This document shows, one piece after another, positions 38,766 to 51,239 of a stretch of DNA of 64,000 bases. The translations under genes and the position numbers were made by a program. The stretch's first letter is position 1. Every line of letters starts with the position of its first letter. Source of the stretch: Vigna angularis (lineage: Eukaryota > Streptophyta > Magnoliopsida > Fabales > Fabaceae); assembly GCF_016808095.1 (NCBI RefSeq), contig NC_068972.1, positions 7,682,001 to 7,746,000 on the forward strand. The letters run 5' to 3'. The notes under the pieces are model-generated. The model made no database searches. It was not told the DNA's origin and saw only the letters and a list, made by a program, of their open reading frames with translations.

Positions 38766-39199
38766 AATGCTTAGCTTTTGGTTCAACTTTTAATTCAACT
38801 TTACAAACTAGTTAAATTCACTAACTAATAAAGTGACTATGGTAAAATTTTGTTCATCAAACAGTTTTTATTTTTATTTTTTTCTGTTATATATTTTCTC
38901 TTCGTATATATAAGGTGACGACGGTTTTAGGTGAATTCCGAAAGTCAGTCCCGGAAACGAAAATCGAAAAAGAAAAATCTAGAAACATATTTTTCTTTTC
39001 TGAAACAAATTTCTGAAATATATTTTCTATTTCCGGATTAACTTTCCAGAAGTAACTTTCAAATAAGGACAAAAGTGGAAATGAAATATATTAATAGAGT
39101 GAAGAAAGGAAATGATAGGGTGCAGGAAACAACAACCGAAAGAAAAAAATGCGAGCCCAAGTACAGAGGCTCGAGAATCTTCGGACCTAACTCTCGAAA
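38766..39199. other. Intergenic DNA, nothing recognised
   Basis: No coding-like sequence. The last 9 bp (CTCTCGAAA, 39191-39199) are the left target-site duplication of the next element. Confidence 0.5.
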
Positions 39200-40203
39200 G
39201 AGGGTTACTCGCTGCACCCTCATATTTTTTTAAATTCTAAAACTATTTTTTATATTTTAAAATATCCTACATCTTCTCTTTTTCTCTTGAAAGGATGTCG
39301 ACATCTGTTGAAGAAAAAATTCTTAATCCGTTTAGTTTTTTTTATTTTTTTAAGTTTTTAGTTTTTTTAAGCTTTTAAATTAATATATAAACATTATTTA
39401 ATTTTTTTAAAAATTATTACTTAATTATTTATAAATTAATTTTATTTTATTTAATAAAATAATTATTATTAATTTAATTTATGTATTATTATTTTAAATA
39501 ATAATTAAAATATTTTTTAAAAATTTATTAAAACGGATACGTACGTGGTAACAACCGTAAAGTTTTTTTCTTTTTAAAGTTTTTAGTTTTTTATTTTATT
39601 ATATTTTAAATTAATATATAAATATTATTTAATTTTTTTAAATTTATTATTTAATTAATTATAAATTAATTTTATTTTATTTAATAAAATAATTATTATT
39701 AATTTAATTTATGTGTTATTATTTAAATAATAAAATAGTTTTTAAAAATTTATTAAAACGGACGTGGCAGCATCCATGAAATTTTATGAAATTTTTTCTT
39801 TTTAAATTTCTAGTTTTTAATTTATTATATTTTAAATTAATATATAAATATTATTTAATTAATTTAAAATTATTATTTAATTATTTATGAATTAATTTTA
39901 TTTTATTTAATAAAATAATTATTATTAATTTAATTTATATATTATTATTTAAATAATAATCTAAATAGTTTTAAAAAATTTATTAAAACGGATGTGGCAA
40001 TCCGTTAACGGATGTCGCCATATCCGTTGAAGATTTTTTTTTTTTTTAAATAAAAACAATAAATTAAAATATAAAATATGTGAACAGACAGATGTCAACA
40101 TCAGTTGAAAATGAAACGAATGTTGACATCCGTTTTAGAGAAAGACAAAATTAGTATGAGATGATACAGAGAGTATTCGATGGTAGTGGAAGGAGCAACT
40201 GCT
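39200..40203. mobile_element. Non-autonomous Mutator-like element, copy B (1004 bp)
   Basis: Flanked by an exact 9-bp duplication, CTCTCGAAA, at 39191-39199 and 40204-40212. The right end, reversed (AGCAGTTGCTCCTTCCACTA), matches the end of element A. The left end (GAGGGTTACTCGCTGCACCC) is more degenerate. It shares the internal GGATGT(C/T)(A/G)ACATCC-type palindromes with element A (near 39293, 40088 and 40118). The centre is a threefold AT-rich repeat. No transposase. Confidence 0.8.
39340..40030. repeat. Threefold tandem AT-rich repeat inside element B
   Basis: Three units of roughly 215-230 bp (about 39340-39565, 39570-39795 and 39798-40030). Each contains AAATTAATATATAAA, then TTTAATAAAATAATTATTAT, and ends with TTTATTAAAACGGA followed by an ACGTGG/TGTGGCA-like tail. 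Confidence 0.85.
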
Positions 40204-40752
40204 CTCTCGAAATCTATGCAGGTCCCAAGTCAAGTCCTGATCAACATAATTTATTAAGATTGAAAATGGCTCTTGAGCAATGCACCAATATGAAAAAACC
40301 ACATGGGCAATAGAGATTCTAAGGCCGAATGTTAAGACACGTTGAACAATAAAAAATCACTCACAATCACGTCAATGGCAAGGTAAAAGCACTTACAACA
40401 TCAAAGGGTCCAGTTTTACCGTACCTAAAATGCAGTATATGTAGAGAAGCTTTTTCAGTATCATAACTGGTTATTTACACAAAGAATAAAACCAGGGAAA
40501 GATGAGATCCATATATTGGACTGTTAAAAATAAGGAAAAAAGGGATAAAAAAAGGACAGTGGGTCTCAAACAAATTACATGCACGCATTTATATGCTTTC
40601 CCAATGAACTAGGGTTACCACAAAAAAAGGTAGGCTAAGTTTTTATACCAAGTTCCAATCTTTCTTTTCCATCTTTAGTATCCAAGGAACCCCACATCAT
40701 ATATGGTTGATTGATGCCATTAAAAATATTGCAAGAGACAAACCACAACTCC
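40204..40752. other. 3' flank of the S-acyltransferase gene
   Basis: Includes the probable 3' UTR of the minus-strand gene that ends at 40753. No coding-like sequence. Confidence 0.5.
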
Positions 40753-43700
40753 TCACTGGCGCATTTCCTTTGAATAGTTTCTGCTTTCTGTGACATTTGA
40801 ATTGGCAAGAACCTCTTGGGCAATTTCCCAGTTTCCACTCCTGTCCCAACTTGAGTGCCTAGCATCTGATCGAATGGTGGGAGCTCGATGATCTGAGGAC
40901 AAAATTGAGTCAGGTTCAGATGTATGGTGGGGTGCTCCATTGCTCCCTCTGTCTCGAATCTCCTCGTCAAGTTCTTCAATGTTCCTGCGCTGTGATATCT
41001 TCAATAGGTCTTCACCAATGTCAAGATCATCTTCAACCTTTGGGCGCCGATCTCCACCCAAGCCGTCATCTGGGTCACGAGGCCGTGCAATGATAGGAGC
41101 CAATGGCCTTGGTACCTCCTCTCTGGCAAATGCCCTGAAATTGTTCCTTGAGGGCTTTACTTTAGTGCAAAACATTTCCAGAAAATTATTCAAACAACCC
41201 CGGTTAAAAACATTGATCCTGCTGTCAGCTCTGTACCGGAAGTTTTCATAGGTAGTCTGCAACACAAGAGACACTGACCCAGTTGGTAAAGATAATCGTG
41301 TAACACAAGAACACTCCGGAAATAACAATAGAAGATTTTTGATAAAGTGGGGTGGAATTAGTACCATCAAGATCATCCCTTTTAACTTTCTTTATTCAGA
41401 GTTAACAAACTAATCTAAAGGTACACTAATCCATGAGAATGTTAACAACAAATGTCAAAAAAAATTGACTGACCTGATTTGTGCCTATGAGATATAAATG
41501 AAAACCAGTTAATCCACCAACAAACCACAGAGAGATGAAACAATAAGCCATTAGTATCACAGATGCAGGGGATTCTTTCATTGCCTTCCAAACTGTGCCG
41601 TCATAATTATCCATCAGAACCTTGATGTAAAGAGCTGAGAGGGAAAACACATAGATGCACAGAATAGTTGCTGAAGAAACAAACATAAAGAAGTAACGAT
41701 AGTTCCTCTGCACATTGGAGAAAAGGCCAACAAATACATCAGAACAAAGAAAACAAGTAAATAGCACCCTCCGATAAATAAGAAAAATGGTATCATAAAA
41801 TCAAGAGGTCATGCTGTCAACTTTCATACCAGACCAATGCACTGGCCCACCCAGGGGCAATGGTGATCAAAACGCTCAACACAGTTATTGCAAATGGAGC
41901 AGTGTGAGCAACGAGGAGGACGATACAGCATACAAGTCTCACAATATTTCACCCTTACAGCAATGCCGTTGACTACAACTTCTTTGGTTCGAGAGAACTG
42001 GAGAGTTGGTGTTTGCCGTCCAGCTCCCCCAACATCAGCAGAGACAGAAGAATCATAACGAAACTCTTCTTCCGGTGGATGAGAATTCCTTGGAACAATG
42101 CCCGGATCACCAGAGGAAGTAAGAAAGAGAACCGCCAGAACCTAAAAACATAGGCTGTGAGATTATATAGTGACACGCTATATGGAATCAGTAGAGAAAA
42201 TCAATTTCTTAATAGTGAAATGCTATTACCATTAAACCAAACAGCTTTGAACTTTTATCTAGCAAATTAAAAACTATTAGGGAAAAAAAACATGGATACA
42301 TGATGAGTTGAGTTTATGTCAGTGATTTAGTTTAACGAAGCACACTTCTGCAGTTCTCGGTACTGGCTCATAAGAGGTATACAGGAAGATGGACAGCATA
42401 CGTGGTGAACAGTCAAAAGTATGTTTTTCGTTGTGGTAGCTTGCACTAAATTTGGACTTCGGAACTTAAAATAGACCAAGCTAAAACTATGTATACAAAA
42501 AGATAAAAAAAAATAAAAAAAAAATAAAAAACGAACAATAAAATAAAAAATTAGCTGAACTTACATGAATAGTAAAAAGAATAGCCACTGCTAAAATAGC
42601 ATATCCAGAATTATATGGAGAAAATTCATGCCTGAGATGCCTTGCTACACATACACAAAAGATTATAAGTGGAACAATAATCAGCAACAAGGTGACAAAC
42701 AGGGACCTAGCGTCTGGCCCAAATACCAACCTCCCTCCGCATATGAATTTCTGCAGAAGATCATGAGAAAAGTATTAACTACAAAGTACAGTAAAAGTTA
42801 AAAAATTGTAGAAAAATAGTTCGTGAAAAAACTAAAACTTTTGATAGACAAATGAATCCCATAATAGCAGAATGATACATCATTTCAAGAGGTCAATACC
42901 ATACATTAGACAGGAGAATAATGAATCCTCCTGTCCTATCAAAAACATAAAGATCCCAACGAGGCAAACTGGCCCAAAAATGCAATGTGTTCCAACACTT
43001 TAGTAAACAAATGATCGATCCCTTGAACCAGCCATTAACCAAGCACCATCACAGGCACAATCCTATCCTACAACTGTAAAAGGAAAAGAGATGATCTAGA
43101 TGGCATTTCGTGGCAAACAAATACACAGAATACCATAAAATTTCACACTTTTTGTGCCTTTCAAAACCTTCAGGGCATATAAAGAGAAAAGCCAGAGACC
43201 ATTCGGCAGGTGTACCACAGAATTGGCCATCTATAGTATTATCAGATTATTTTGGCATATTTATGGCTACACGCCTCTATTTCTTTATGAACTTCAATAG
43301 TCCAGCTACCATTTGATGAATGTGTCCATGATCATCTCATAACAAATATTATGCAAACTTTGAAGGTCATTTATCTCTCTTGTTTCTCATCCTATTTTAC
43401 ACCTTTTACGTAAAACAAATAAGCACCAAAAACATGATGAAACATAATCGTCCTTTGCTTATCACCTGTCAGATGACCTCTTGTAGGCTGCAGAATAGAA
43501 TAATTGATATAATGGAGCTGCAATCATTATGTAACATCAATCTTACACTTTACAATACCATCAATATTACCAGCCATCATCCATTATAAAAAAAAAGTAA
43601 TGTAACAGCCAATAGCTGTACAGACAACTACTTCATGCGAGAGCAAGGAATGGGGACATCAATTTCATCTTATCTTAAAAGTAATTACTTTGACCTTGGA

Positions 43701-44754
43701 AGAATGGCCATAAGCTGGTAATAACCACATAATATTTCTCATCCTTCCAGAACTTATTCTACCCCAAACCACTCATATCACACCAAACATGGGAATAGTA
43801 GACATCTGTCTGTGCTGCTCAAGTGGTCCATCCCACATTCTAATTTAACCCGATCAATAATCTATACATCAACTTTACAATTTATCTTTCCCCAGGAGTC
43901 ACTTTCCCGAGAGGATTAAAAAATCTTTCGTGACAACTCTATTCAGAGGACAGAATCACAAAAAATTATTTGAAATAAATTTCATCCTTCTTAGACAAAC
44001 CGAGAAAACATAAATAAGAGAAGAAAAGGTGCTACTCAATGATTTCAATCCAAGGTCTTAAATTACTTCATTATTTTTTTTTTAAGCAAAACTATCATAG
44101 TATCATTCAAAGATACACATTGGAAGGGGATCAAAAGCCCAAACTCACTATTGTGTTTAATTCTACCTTTATTTTCACCCTAAAACTAAAAACACAGCCT
44201 GAGGAAAAAAAATAGTAAAAATTTTTGAGGGGATGAAGGCCAAATTTTGCACTTCATAAATTATTTCCCCAAAAGTCAAAGCAGGCTAATTGAGCCTAAC
44301 ACTTACAAATAATTAATAAGACGCAATATTAAAAGTATTGCAGCAGATACCTTTGCCCTTAAATAATCATAAATCAAACAATGGAGTTGAAAACTAACTG
44401 TAATCACGCACACACAGCTCAGCATTTTAAGTTGTACAGTCCCACCAGAAAATAACACATAACCCACCCCAACCCCAGTACTAGCTCAACTTTCAACGCA
44501 CGTCCAACTTTTAATTTTCAAAATAAAACATGCTCCAAGTAAAAAACACAAAAAAAAATCCAGCTCCAACTCGACATTCCTGCAACCAAAACTACCCGAG
44601 AAATTCAAAGCCTTTAGCACCAAGCGAATCAAAGAGCCGCGAACCAGAGCATACCCAGATGGCATAAAAAGCTAAAATTGCAACGAAGAAGAGGACAAGA
44701 AGCAAACTTTACATTACTTCCTTTCCAAACTTGGTACACGCGCTTTGCAGCCAT
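40753..44754 (-). CDS. DHHC-type protein S-acyltransferase, PAT08/PAT09-like
   Basis: Integral-membrane enzyme that palmitoylates protein cysteines, probably at an endomembrane or the plasma membrane. Coding exons on the minus strand: 44754-44713, 42750-42565, 42141-41830, 41707-41474, 41256-40753. Every exon is a multiple of three; the sum is 425 residues. It starts [14 protein letters not shown]. Predicted membrane spans are near 31-49 and 63-84 and, after the catalytic domain, two in exon 4 ([38 protein letters not shown]). The Cys-rich domain (141-178) contains [18 protein letters not shown] and [10 protein letters not shown], with catalytic C171. The family's TTxE motif is present as TTYE at 259-262. 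The C-terminal tail is long, hydrophilic and acidic ([13 protein letters not shown]). Arabidopsis At4g24630-type proteins share this layout. Intron 1 is 1.96 kb. Confidence 0.95.
42751..44712 (-). other. Intron 1 of the S-acyltransferase gene
   Basis: 1962-bp intron with a GT donor after exon 1 and a CTGCAG acceptor. Nothing coding or bounded was recognised in it. Confidence 0.7.
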
Positions 44755-45060
44755 GAAGGATCCTTCTTGGCTGGCACACTAGGTGAGGAAAGAGTTGGAG
44801 AGGTGGGAGTGGGAAGTGTTCATCTTACTCCCATTCACGCTCCACAGAATCGGAGAGAGGGTCAAAATTTGTGGGCTCGGTCTGGAATGCGATGGAAAAG
44901 CTTCACTGAAAAGAAAAAGAAGAGAGAGAAAAGGGAGTGATTGGGTTTCCAGAGATGGCGGTTTCCGAGTTTGGAATTTTGGATTTGCACTGAGGAATGT
45001 TTTGGGGGAAATGAAAAGAAAATTTGGAGTGAGTGTGCGCGGCTATAATGTATTGTATTC
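44755..45060 (-). promoter_or_regulatory. 5' leader/promoter of the S-acyltransferase gene
   Basis: Purine-rich on the plus strand, hence CT-rich in the transcript sense, with runs such as CTTTTTCTTTTCAG. GC content is higher than in the DNA beyond 45100. The start site is not fixed. Confidence 0.4.
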
Positions 45061-47423
45061 AAGCCAAATCCAAGTGAAAAATAATTATGAAATCTAATTT
45101 TTCAACAAGCCCTTTTTTTTAATCTTCCACTCTCTTTTCATTAGACACTTTTTTATAATTGGATGATTATTAAATCAATTTGTTATAAACTACAGTAAAA
45201 CTTACTGTTAATTTAGAAATAGCATATTTCTTAGACAACCTTTTTTTATTGAAAACACCTTTCACTTTTTATTTACCAAATTTATTAGACTTGCTTACTT
45301 CTTCACAGAAAAATTAAATCTCAAATGTATTTTAAAATAATAAAAAAAACATTTTCTTACATTTCTTTTTCACTGGAACAAATTCGTGCTAAGTTTTACA
45401 AATGAATCACATATCATATTCAATCAAATATGCTAAATCTTGACCAACACCCTTTTATTGGTAAAAAAATTCACTAAAAATATAAAATTAAGAAAGATAA
45501 TCATTTAACATACATATATTACTAAAAGGTTAGCTTCAATACATTGTCATAAGATAAAAGAAATATTTGTAAGAATTCTCTAGTGAGATCTAATACTTAT
45601 TGAGTTTTATTAATAGTGTAAAAAATATAGTAATTTGAAAAATAAAAATACCAAAAATGCAAGAAATATTGTTTTAATAGGTTTGTCTTGTTTTTATTTT
45701 GGTTTGATTTCATCTTCTCACGTCATTCTCTGTGGGTGTGACTGCGAACTCATTTTTAGATATTCACTTGCCAAATTTACTCTGGACACGTCAGCATGTG
45801 GTGGGTCCCGGATTCAGTGGCATGATCCAACGCTTCTGATTGAGATTGATATACTCCCCACCACACCACTCCTTTCTTTTTCAAGGAGTTAGGTTACTCA
45901 AGGGCACTCCGGACAAAACCAAAAGACAAAATGTTACATTTAACCAAAATATTATTCAGTGAAATTTTGTCATCTTCTGTGTCAGAATATAATTTCATGA
46001 ACCCCTTTCGATAATTTTCAACTTTAATTTATTTTAAAAATTATAACTTATTTTAATGGGTTAAAATCAAGTAAAATCCACTGACTGTCCTCATTTTGTG
46101 GTAATAGTCACTTTCTTTCACTTAAATGAAATTGTTATTCTTAAGTAATTTTAATCGGTATTAAAATGTTTATTTTTGTCTAAAAATTAATCAAAACTGA
46201 TATAAATATTTTTATTATGAGGATAATTTTGTTATGATAACCTCTTACTCACTATGTTTATTTTAAGCAATGAGTTTCCTTATTTATAAGTAATACTAGT
46301 CAGTTGAATCATGCTAAATTCTTATTTATTTAAATATTATTTGTTGTCGTATAGTTATGAGTGCAAAATATCCTTATAGTTGAAAATCATGAGACTAATA
46401 GGTAATAAAACTCGTTTAAATATTTCTGTAAATAAGAAAAAATTAAAAATGATTTTGTACAGTAAAATTTTTCTGATAATCTTAGTGTTGAACACTAAAC
46501 TATAAGCCAGTAATTAAGAAATTATTACCTCGGTTACATCATCACTGTTATGTAATAGAGTTTGGTTTGTCTCTAAGAAGATCTCTCGATCCCTAAAAAT
46601 TGTTCACTTATTCATTAAAATATAATAATATATTCTTATTATTTTTAAATATGAGTATTCATAAAAGATTATGTAAGTTGTGATAATATTTTTAATTATA
46701 TGATAAATTGTAATTCAAAATTCATTTTGTATAGTGTGTGCCAAGGGGCGAAAATAATTTCTATAATTTTGTCAGAACTGGTACAAAAGAAGAGAATAAT
46801 TAAAAATAATCAAATTTCCTTAAACAGGTGTACAAATATGATAAAACAAATTCAATCGTTCTGAATAAAAAAATGGAAGTGAATGAAGATAATTGGTTAA
46901 AATTATGATTTTATAAAATTAAGTTTTGAAGAAAAAAAAGTAATTAAACGAGAGAGAGTGTACTTTATTTGTATAAGAATTGATCTTTTGCAGGGAAGAA
47001 ATCTTAGGTGTTTAAAAAGAATAAAAAGAAGATTGGAAGGAAATAGAGAAAAGAGAAGTTCCAACCTGGCTATGACGCTTTAACCTTCTCCCATATAAAA
47101 AAATGTTGCTTTTCCAACTAACAATAATAATCATAAATATTCCATGCCCAACTTGTTCACTAAAGCTTTATTCATTCTCCTTGCAAAGTCAGCTTTTTAA
47201 CCATACACACCACCTCTTTCACCTTCATATCTGTCTTTCTTCTTCCCAACATCTACATCTTTTCCATCAACTAAACTGAACAAAAACTATAACTAAAACA
47301 AATTTATAATATAAACATATTCTTAGTTAATTTGTTTACTAAGATTCTGTCAAGTTTTAAGGTGGGGTTTTATATGTAATATATATAATGTATTAGTATA
47401 AAATTAATTCTCAGCTTCCTTCC

Positions 47424-47424
<1 letters not shown>
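45061..47424. other. AT-rich intergenic DNA, no gene seen
   Basis: No supported gene. A short GC-richer patch at about 45720-45900 has an open frame without recognisable content. Confidence 0.5.

Positions 47425-47489
<65 letters not shown>
47425..47489. repeat. (ATT)n microsatellite
   Basis: About 65 bp of trinucleotide ATT repeat. Confidence 0.95.
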
Positions 47490-47514
47490 GTATTATGTAT
47501 GATTATATGTGGTG

Positions 47515-47705
47515 GGTTGAGTTACACAAATATTAGTAATATCTGAATCAACTATATAAGAGATCGACACTATTCTGATACCACGGTTGAATTTATCGAA
47601 GAAGGAGTTTCCTGTGAGTTACACAAACACTAATAATATCTAAGACAACTATATAAAGAATCAACATCACTCTTTATCTAAAATCTTAAGATAATGGGTT
47701 AAATG
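47515..47705. repeat. Short direct repeat, LTR-like debris
   Basis: GAGTTACACAAA, then AATATCT, then CAACTATATAA and TC(G/A)ACA(C/T) occur twice, at about 47519-47572 and 47616-47668. A CTGATACCA word, like the complement of an initiator tRNA-Met primer-binding site, follows the first copy. This suggests remnants of a small LTR element. No terminal structure survives. Confidence 0.3.
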
Positions 47706-49040
47706 TCTTTTATCTTTATATACTGCTCTACTTTCTCATTTCTATTAAATGTTAGATTTCCAACATTTCTATCAAATTTTAGATTCCCAACAAATAAAGT
47801 AGAAAGTTAAATAGACAAAATAATACAAAAATGATAAACATATTCCATTGTTGTTTACATATATTTTGGTACTTATTAAATTGTTGATGATTTACTGTTT
47901 GAATCTACTGTTTCATGTATATGAATTTCATTCTATTTGATAAGTAAACATTTTTTAAGAAATACTGGAATGATTCTAAATAAAGTAAATTATATAGATT
48001 TAAAAAAAATCCATAAAACTGTGGCTTAAATGATAACAGGAAAAAAAAAAACTGATCTACCAAAATCATCCACAATGTAGTAGAAGTTTTCCATACTGAT
48101 GCTTTACAACAAAGTATACATTTATTAATAAACATTTATAACCACTTTTTAAGATTCACAATTTTTTACTAATTTTATATTTATTAAAATAACTCAATAT
48201 ATTAAATTTATTATTTACAAAAAAGAACCAAAAATAAATAATAATTTTCTCTACATAACATATAATTGTAACTTTTTAAAATTAAAAAATATTTTATAAT
48301 TTTCTATATTAATAATTATTATCATGTTTACTTTTTAATCGTGTTTATTTATGATATTAATAAAAAAACTTGTAATGATATACAATTTTAAGATTTAGAA
48401 TTGATATTTTTTTTAAACTCAATCAATTTTTAAAAATGATCTAAGTCAAAATTATAAAAATGATTTATTTTATAATTATTTAAAAGAATATAATTATATT
48501 TATTAGAAAAGAAATACGTTTTATTTTTTATCATCATAAAATAAAACAAACATACTTGCATCTAAGTATAGGTGTTTTTCATATAAGTCAATTATAAGTC
48601 AATTATTTGTCATGTATTAAAAATTATTAAATAATATAAATTATAAATAATCACATTAATCCTGATGAAATTTATATTTTACAAAATATAGTTATTTTTC
48701 TTTTTGTTTGTATTCACTTAAAAATATTATTATTTACTTTCAGTTCATGTTCACATTTTGTATGTAACTCAAGGCGATCATGAACTGTGAATCTGAAAGA
48801 GAGAAAAAAAAACAATCTGAAAATTTTGAGCAATTGTTTAAGAGGAGACGAGACAATCACCATGCGTGACAAAAAAGGGAGTTCGAAAGACACTGAAAAT
48901 GTGTAGGAGCTTTGAGAAAGACGTTGGTGATGACAGGATGGTCGTATGGTCGAGACAATCAAAACTGTGTGATTATCGATCAAAACTGAAACTCCAACTA
49001 CAACGGAGCTGCTATCGGCAACAGCGGGTGCAATGATAAA
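47706..49040. other. AT-rich intergenic DNA, no gene seen
   Basis: A GC-richer patch at about 48770-49060 has an open minus-strand frame of about 115 codons (MIPESNSFIIAPAVADSSSV at its start). No family is recognised and the low-complexity tail argues against a gene. Confidence 0.4.
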
Positions 49041-49053
49041 GGAATTTGACTCT

Positions 49054-49390
49054 GGTATCATGTTCAGTATAATAAAACTATGTATGTGATTAATCTCCCT
49101 TGGGTTGAATATACATATAATGTAATTTATTTATGATATAAGAAATATTGATAAGTTTACTATACAATTAAGGAACAATAACAAATAAACTAAATATAAA
49201 AGATAAAAATAATATATCTAACATTTTTATCAAACTGATACATACAAATAGACGAGGTTGTTGTTGGCCGCACAAAGATAACAAACATTTATTTATAAAA
49301 TAACTTAACTTTGCCACCATGTTAAATATAATATGTATGAGATTAATCTCTCTTGTATTGAATATACATATATTCATACAATAATATTAA
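49054..49390 (-). repeat. Pair of diverged direct repeats, possible TRIM/LTR remnant
   Basis: ATGTTCAGTATAATAAA... to TTGAATATACATATA (about 49058-49120) recurs as ATGTTAAATATAATATGTAT... to TTGAATATACATATA (about 49319-49375). The first copy is preceded by GACTCTGGTATCA and the second by TTTGCCACCA. Read on the minus strand, these look like LTR ends next to a degenerate tRNA-Met primer-binding site. The copies are diverged; call is tentative. Confidence 0.3.
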
Positions 49391-49658
49391 ATAGATTTTT
49401 TCACAACAAAATATAATTAAATACATATTTTATGAAAAAAATTTAAATAAATATATACAAATAAAATATTAAATCACTTATATTATATTTTTATCAATAA
49501 AAACTAAATTGGTTAATTTATTATTATAATAATTTTATTAATGAGAAACATGTGAAACTTTAATTAGACCAAAATAATGTATTCTTTTATACATTATGAT
49601 TATGATAAAGATGCAAATTTTCTTAATAGATAGTTTTATCAAAGCAATAGTCAAATTA

Positions 49659-50551
49659 GGGTGTTGCTTCGTCCACCACCCTAAGTGTTTCTTCACCTTT
49701 CCACTATTTTTTTTATTCAAAACATACTTTATACATCTCTTATATTTTCTTTTATTCTAAAAATACCCTACACATACCCGCACTATCATCAACAATCTTT
49801 CTCTTTCTCTCCCTGCATTAATGGAGCATTCATATGGCTTAGATTTAAACTTGTGATATATTGCAAAATATAAAATTAAGAGGAAACTTCAATATTAGTG
49901 CTTCTACCACTTCCATTTTATAAACTTAAAAGTTAGATGCAAATACAAAATAATAAACATAATAATATTAATAGTAAATAATATATTATTATTATTATTA
50001 TATACTAACTTTATAATGAGGAAAGAACTAAATAAATTCCAAATCTTTAACAAATAACTTTTCTTTTATATTTTAAGTATTTAATAATATTTTTATATTA
50101 TTTATCTAATAAATTAAATACTTTATTCAAGTTATTTGAGTCAAACATGTTGATAAGTTAAAACATAACATAATGTTAAAAATTATAGATATTAAATGTA
50201 AAAAAAAACACACATATATATAAACATTTTTCTAGAAATTTAGAACAAAATTTTACCATTTATTAAGTAATTTGAAGAAGAAAAAAAATATATTGAACCG
50301 TGAAAATAAGATTAAATCAAACTTATTTAAGGGAAAGTATAAATAAAATTTTGCAATATATCACAAGTTTAAATCTGAGCCATGTGAATGCTCCATTAAT
50401 GTGGAAAGAGAAAGATTGTTGAATATAGTGGGGAGATGTAGGGTATTTTTGGAATAAAAGAAAATAATGGGAATGTATAGAGTATTTTTGGAATAAAAGA
50501 AAATATTGGGGAGGTGCAGGAGCACTTGGGGTGGTGGAGGGAGTAACACCC
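49659..50551. mobile_element. Non-autonomous Mutator-like element, copy C (893 bp, long TIRs)
   Basis: Bounded by an exact 9-bp duplication, GTCAAATTA, at 49650-49658 and 50552-50560. The ends are GGGTGTTGCTTCGTCCACCA and, reversed, GGGTGTTACTCCCTCCACCA. The inverted repeats extend about 215 bp (49659 to about 49873 and 50551 to about 50338), sharing CAACAATCTTTCTCTTTC, TTAATGGAGCATTCA and CTTGTGATATATTGCAAAA. The right arm has an internal duplication of a TTCTTTTATTCCAAAAATAC unit. Long inverted ends plus a 9-bp duplication fit the Mutator superfamily. No transposase. Confidence 0.9.
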
Positions 50552-50587
50552 GTCAAATTATTATGTAATTTTCATTAAGATTACTAT

Positions 50588-51078
50588 TAGTGTTCTCAAA
50601 ATGGATTGTAACTTGCAAGCTAACCCAACTCACCACGGGTTTAAGCCAGGTTGGGTTTGAAGAAAAATGTAACTTTTTTATGCGGGCTAGTTTTCAACCC
50701 GGCTCACCGAGTTGAATCCGTGATGAGTCGGGTTGGCTCACTAACCCACCTAATTTAATTTAATTATTTATTATTTTTTGTTTCAATATTATTAGTTAGC
50801 ATTTTTTTTATTATATTATAGATGCTGATAAAGAAGAGGATGTTTTGAAGAGAGAAAAATATTATAAATTTATCAATTATTCAAGACTCTAATATTATAA
50901 ATGGAGAAGTGGTACAAAAATTATATATAATACTTTTCTTTTATTATGTTTGAATTGTTAGTGTGACATTTATTTAGATTTGAATTAAAAATATAATTAA
51001 ATGAGCGAGTGCGTTAACCTGTTTAACCCGTGGTGAGTTGGGTCAGGTTAAGGCGGATTATCTATTTTGACAACACTA
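50588..51078. mobile_element. hAT-like MITE (about 490 bp)
   Basis: Terminal inverted repeats TAGTGTTCTCAAAATGG and, reversed, TAGTGTTGTCAAAATAG (2 mismatches in 17). Subterminal DNA is rich in GGGTTG/CAACCC and AACCCG words on both sides, with an AT-rich centre. No clear 8-bp target-site duplication is left, so superfamily assignment rests on the TIR. It lies 36 bp from Mutator-like element C and about 200 bp before the ASHH1 leader. Confidence 0.65.
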
Positions 51079-51239
51079 ATTTAGTATACCATTATGTACA
51101 TAGATTATAAAATAATGTTTTATTCTTTTCAAACATAAAATTTTAAATTTTAAAATAAGCAAAAAGTTAAATTTATTTAAAAAAATCAAAAAATCAATTG
51201 ATAACTTGATCTAAGTTTCATGTACGTAGTTATGAAAAT

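Noticed and set aside
40905..41251. Plus-strand frames over the last exon of the S-acyltransferase gene
   Set aside because: The minus strand encodes the conserved C-terminal part of the protein with joined exon phases; the plus frames are shadows.
48714..49061. 115-codon minus-strand frame
   Set aside because: No recognisable domain; it overlaps the suspected LTR-like repeat and ends in low-complexity sequence.
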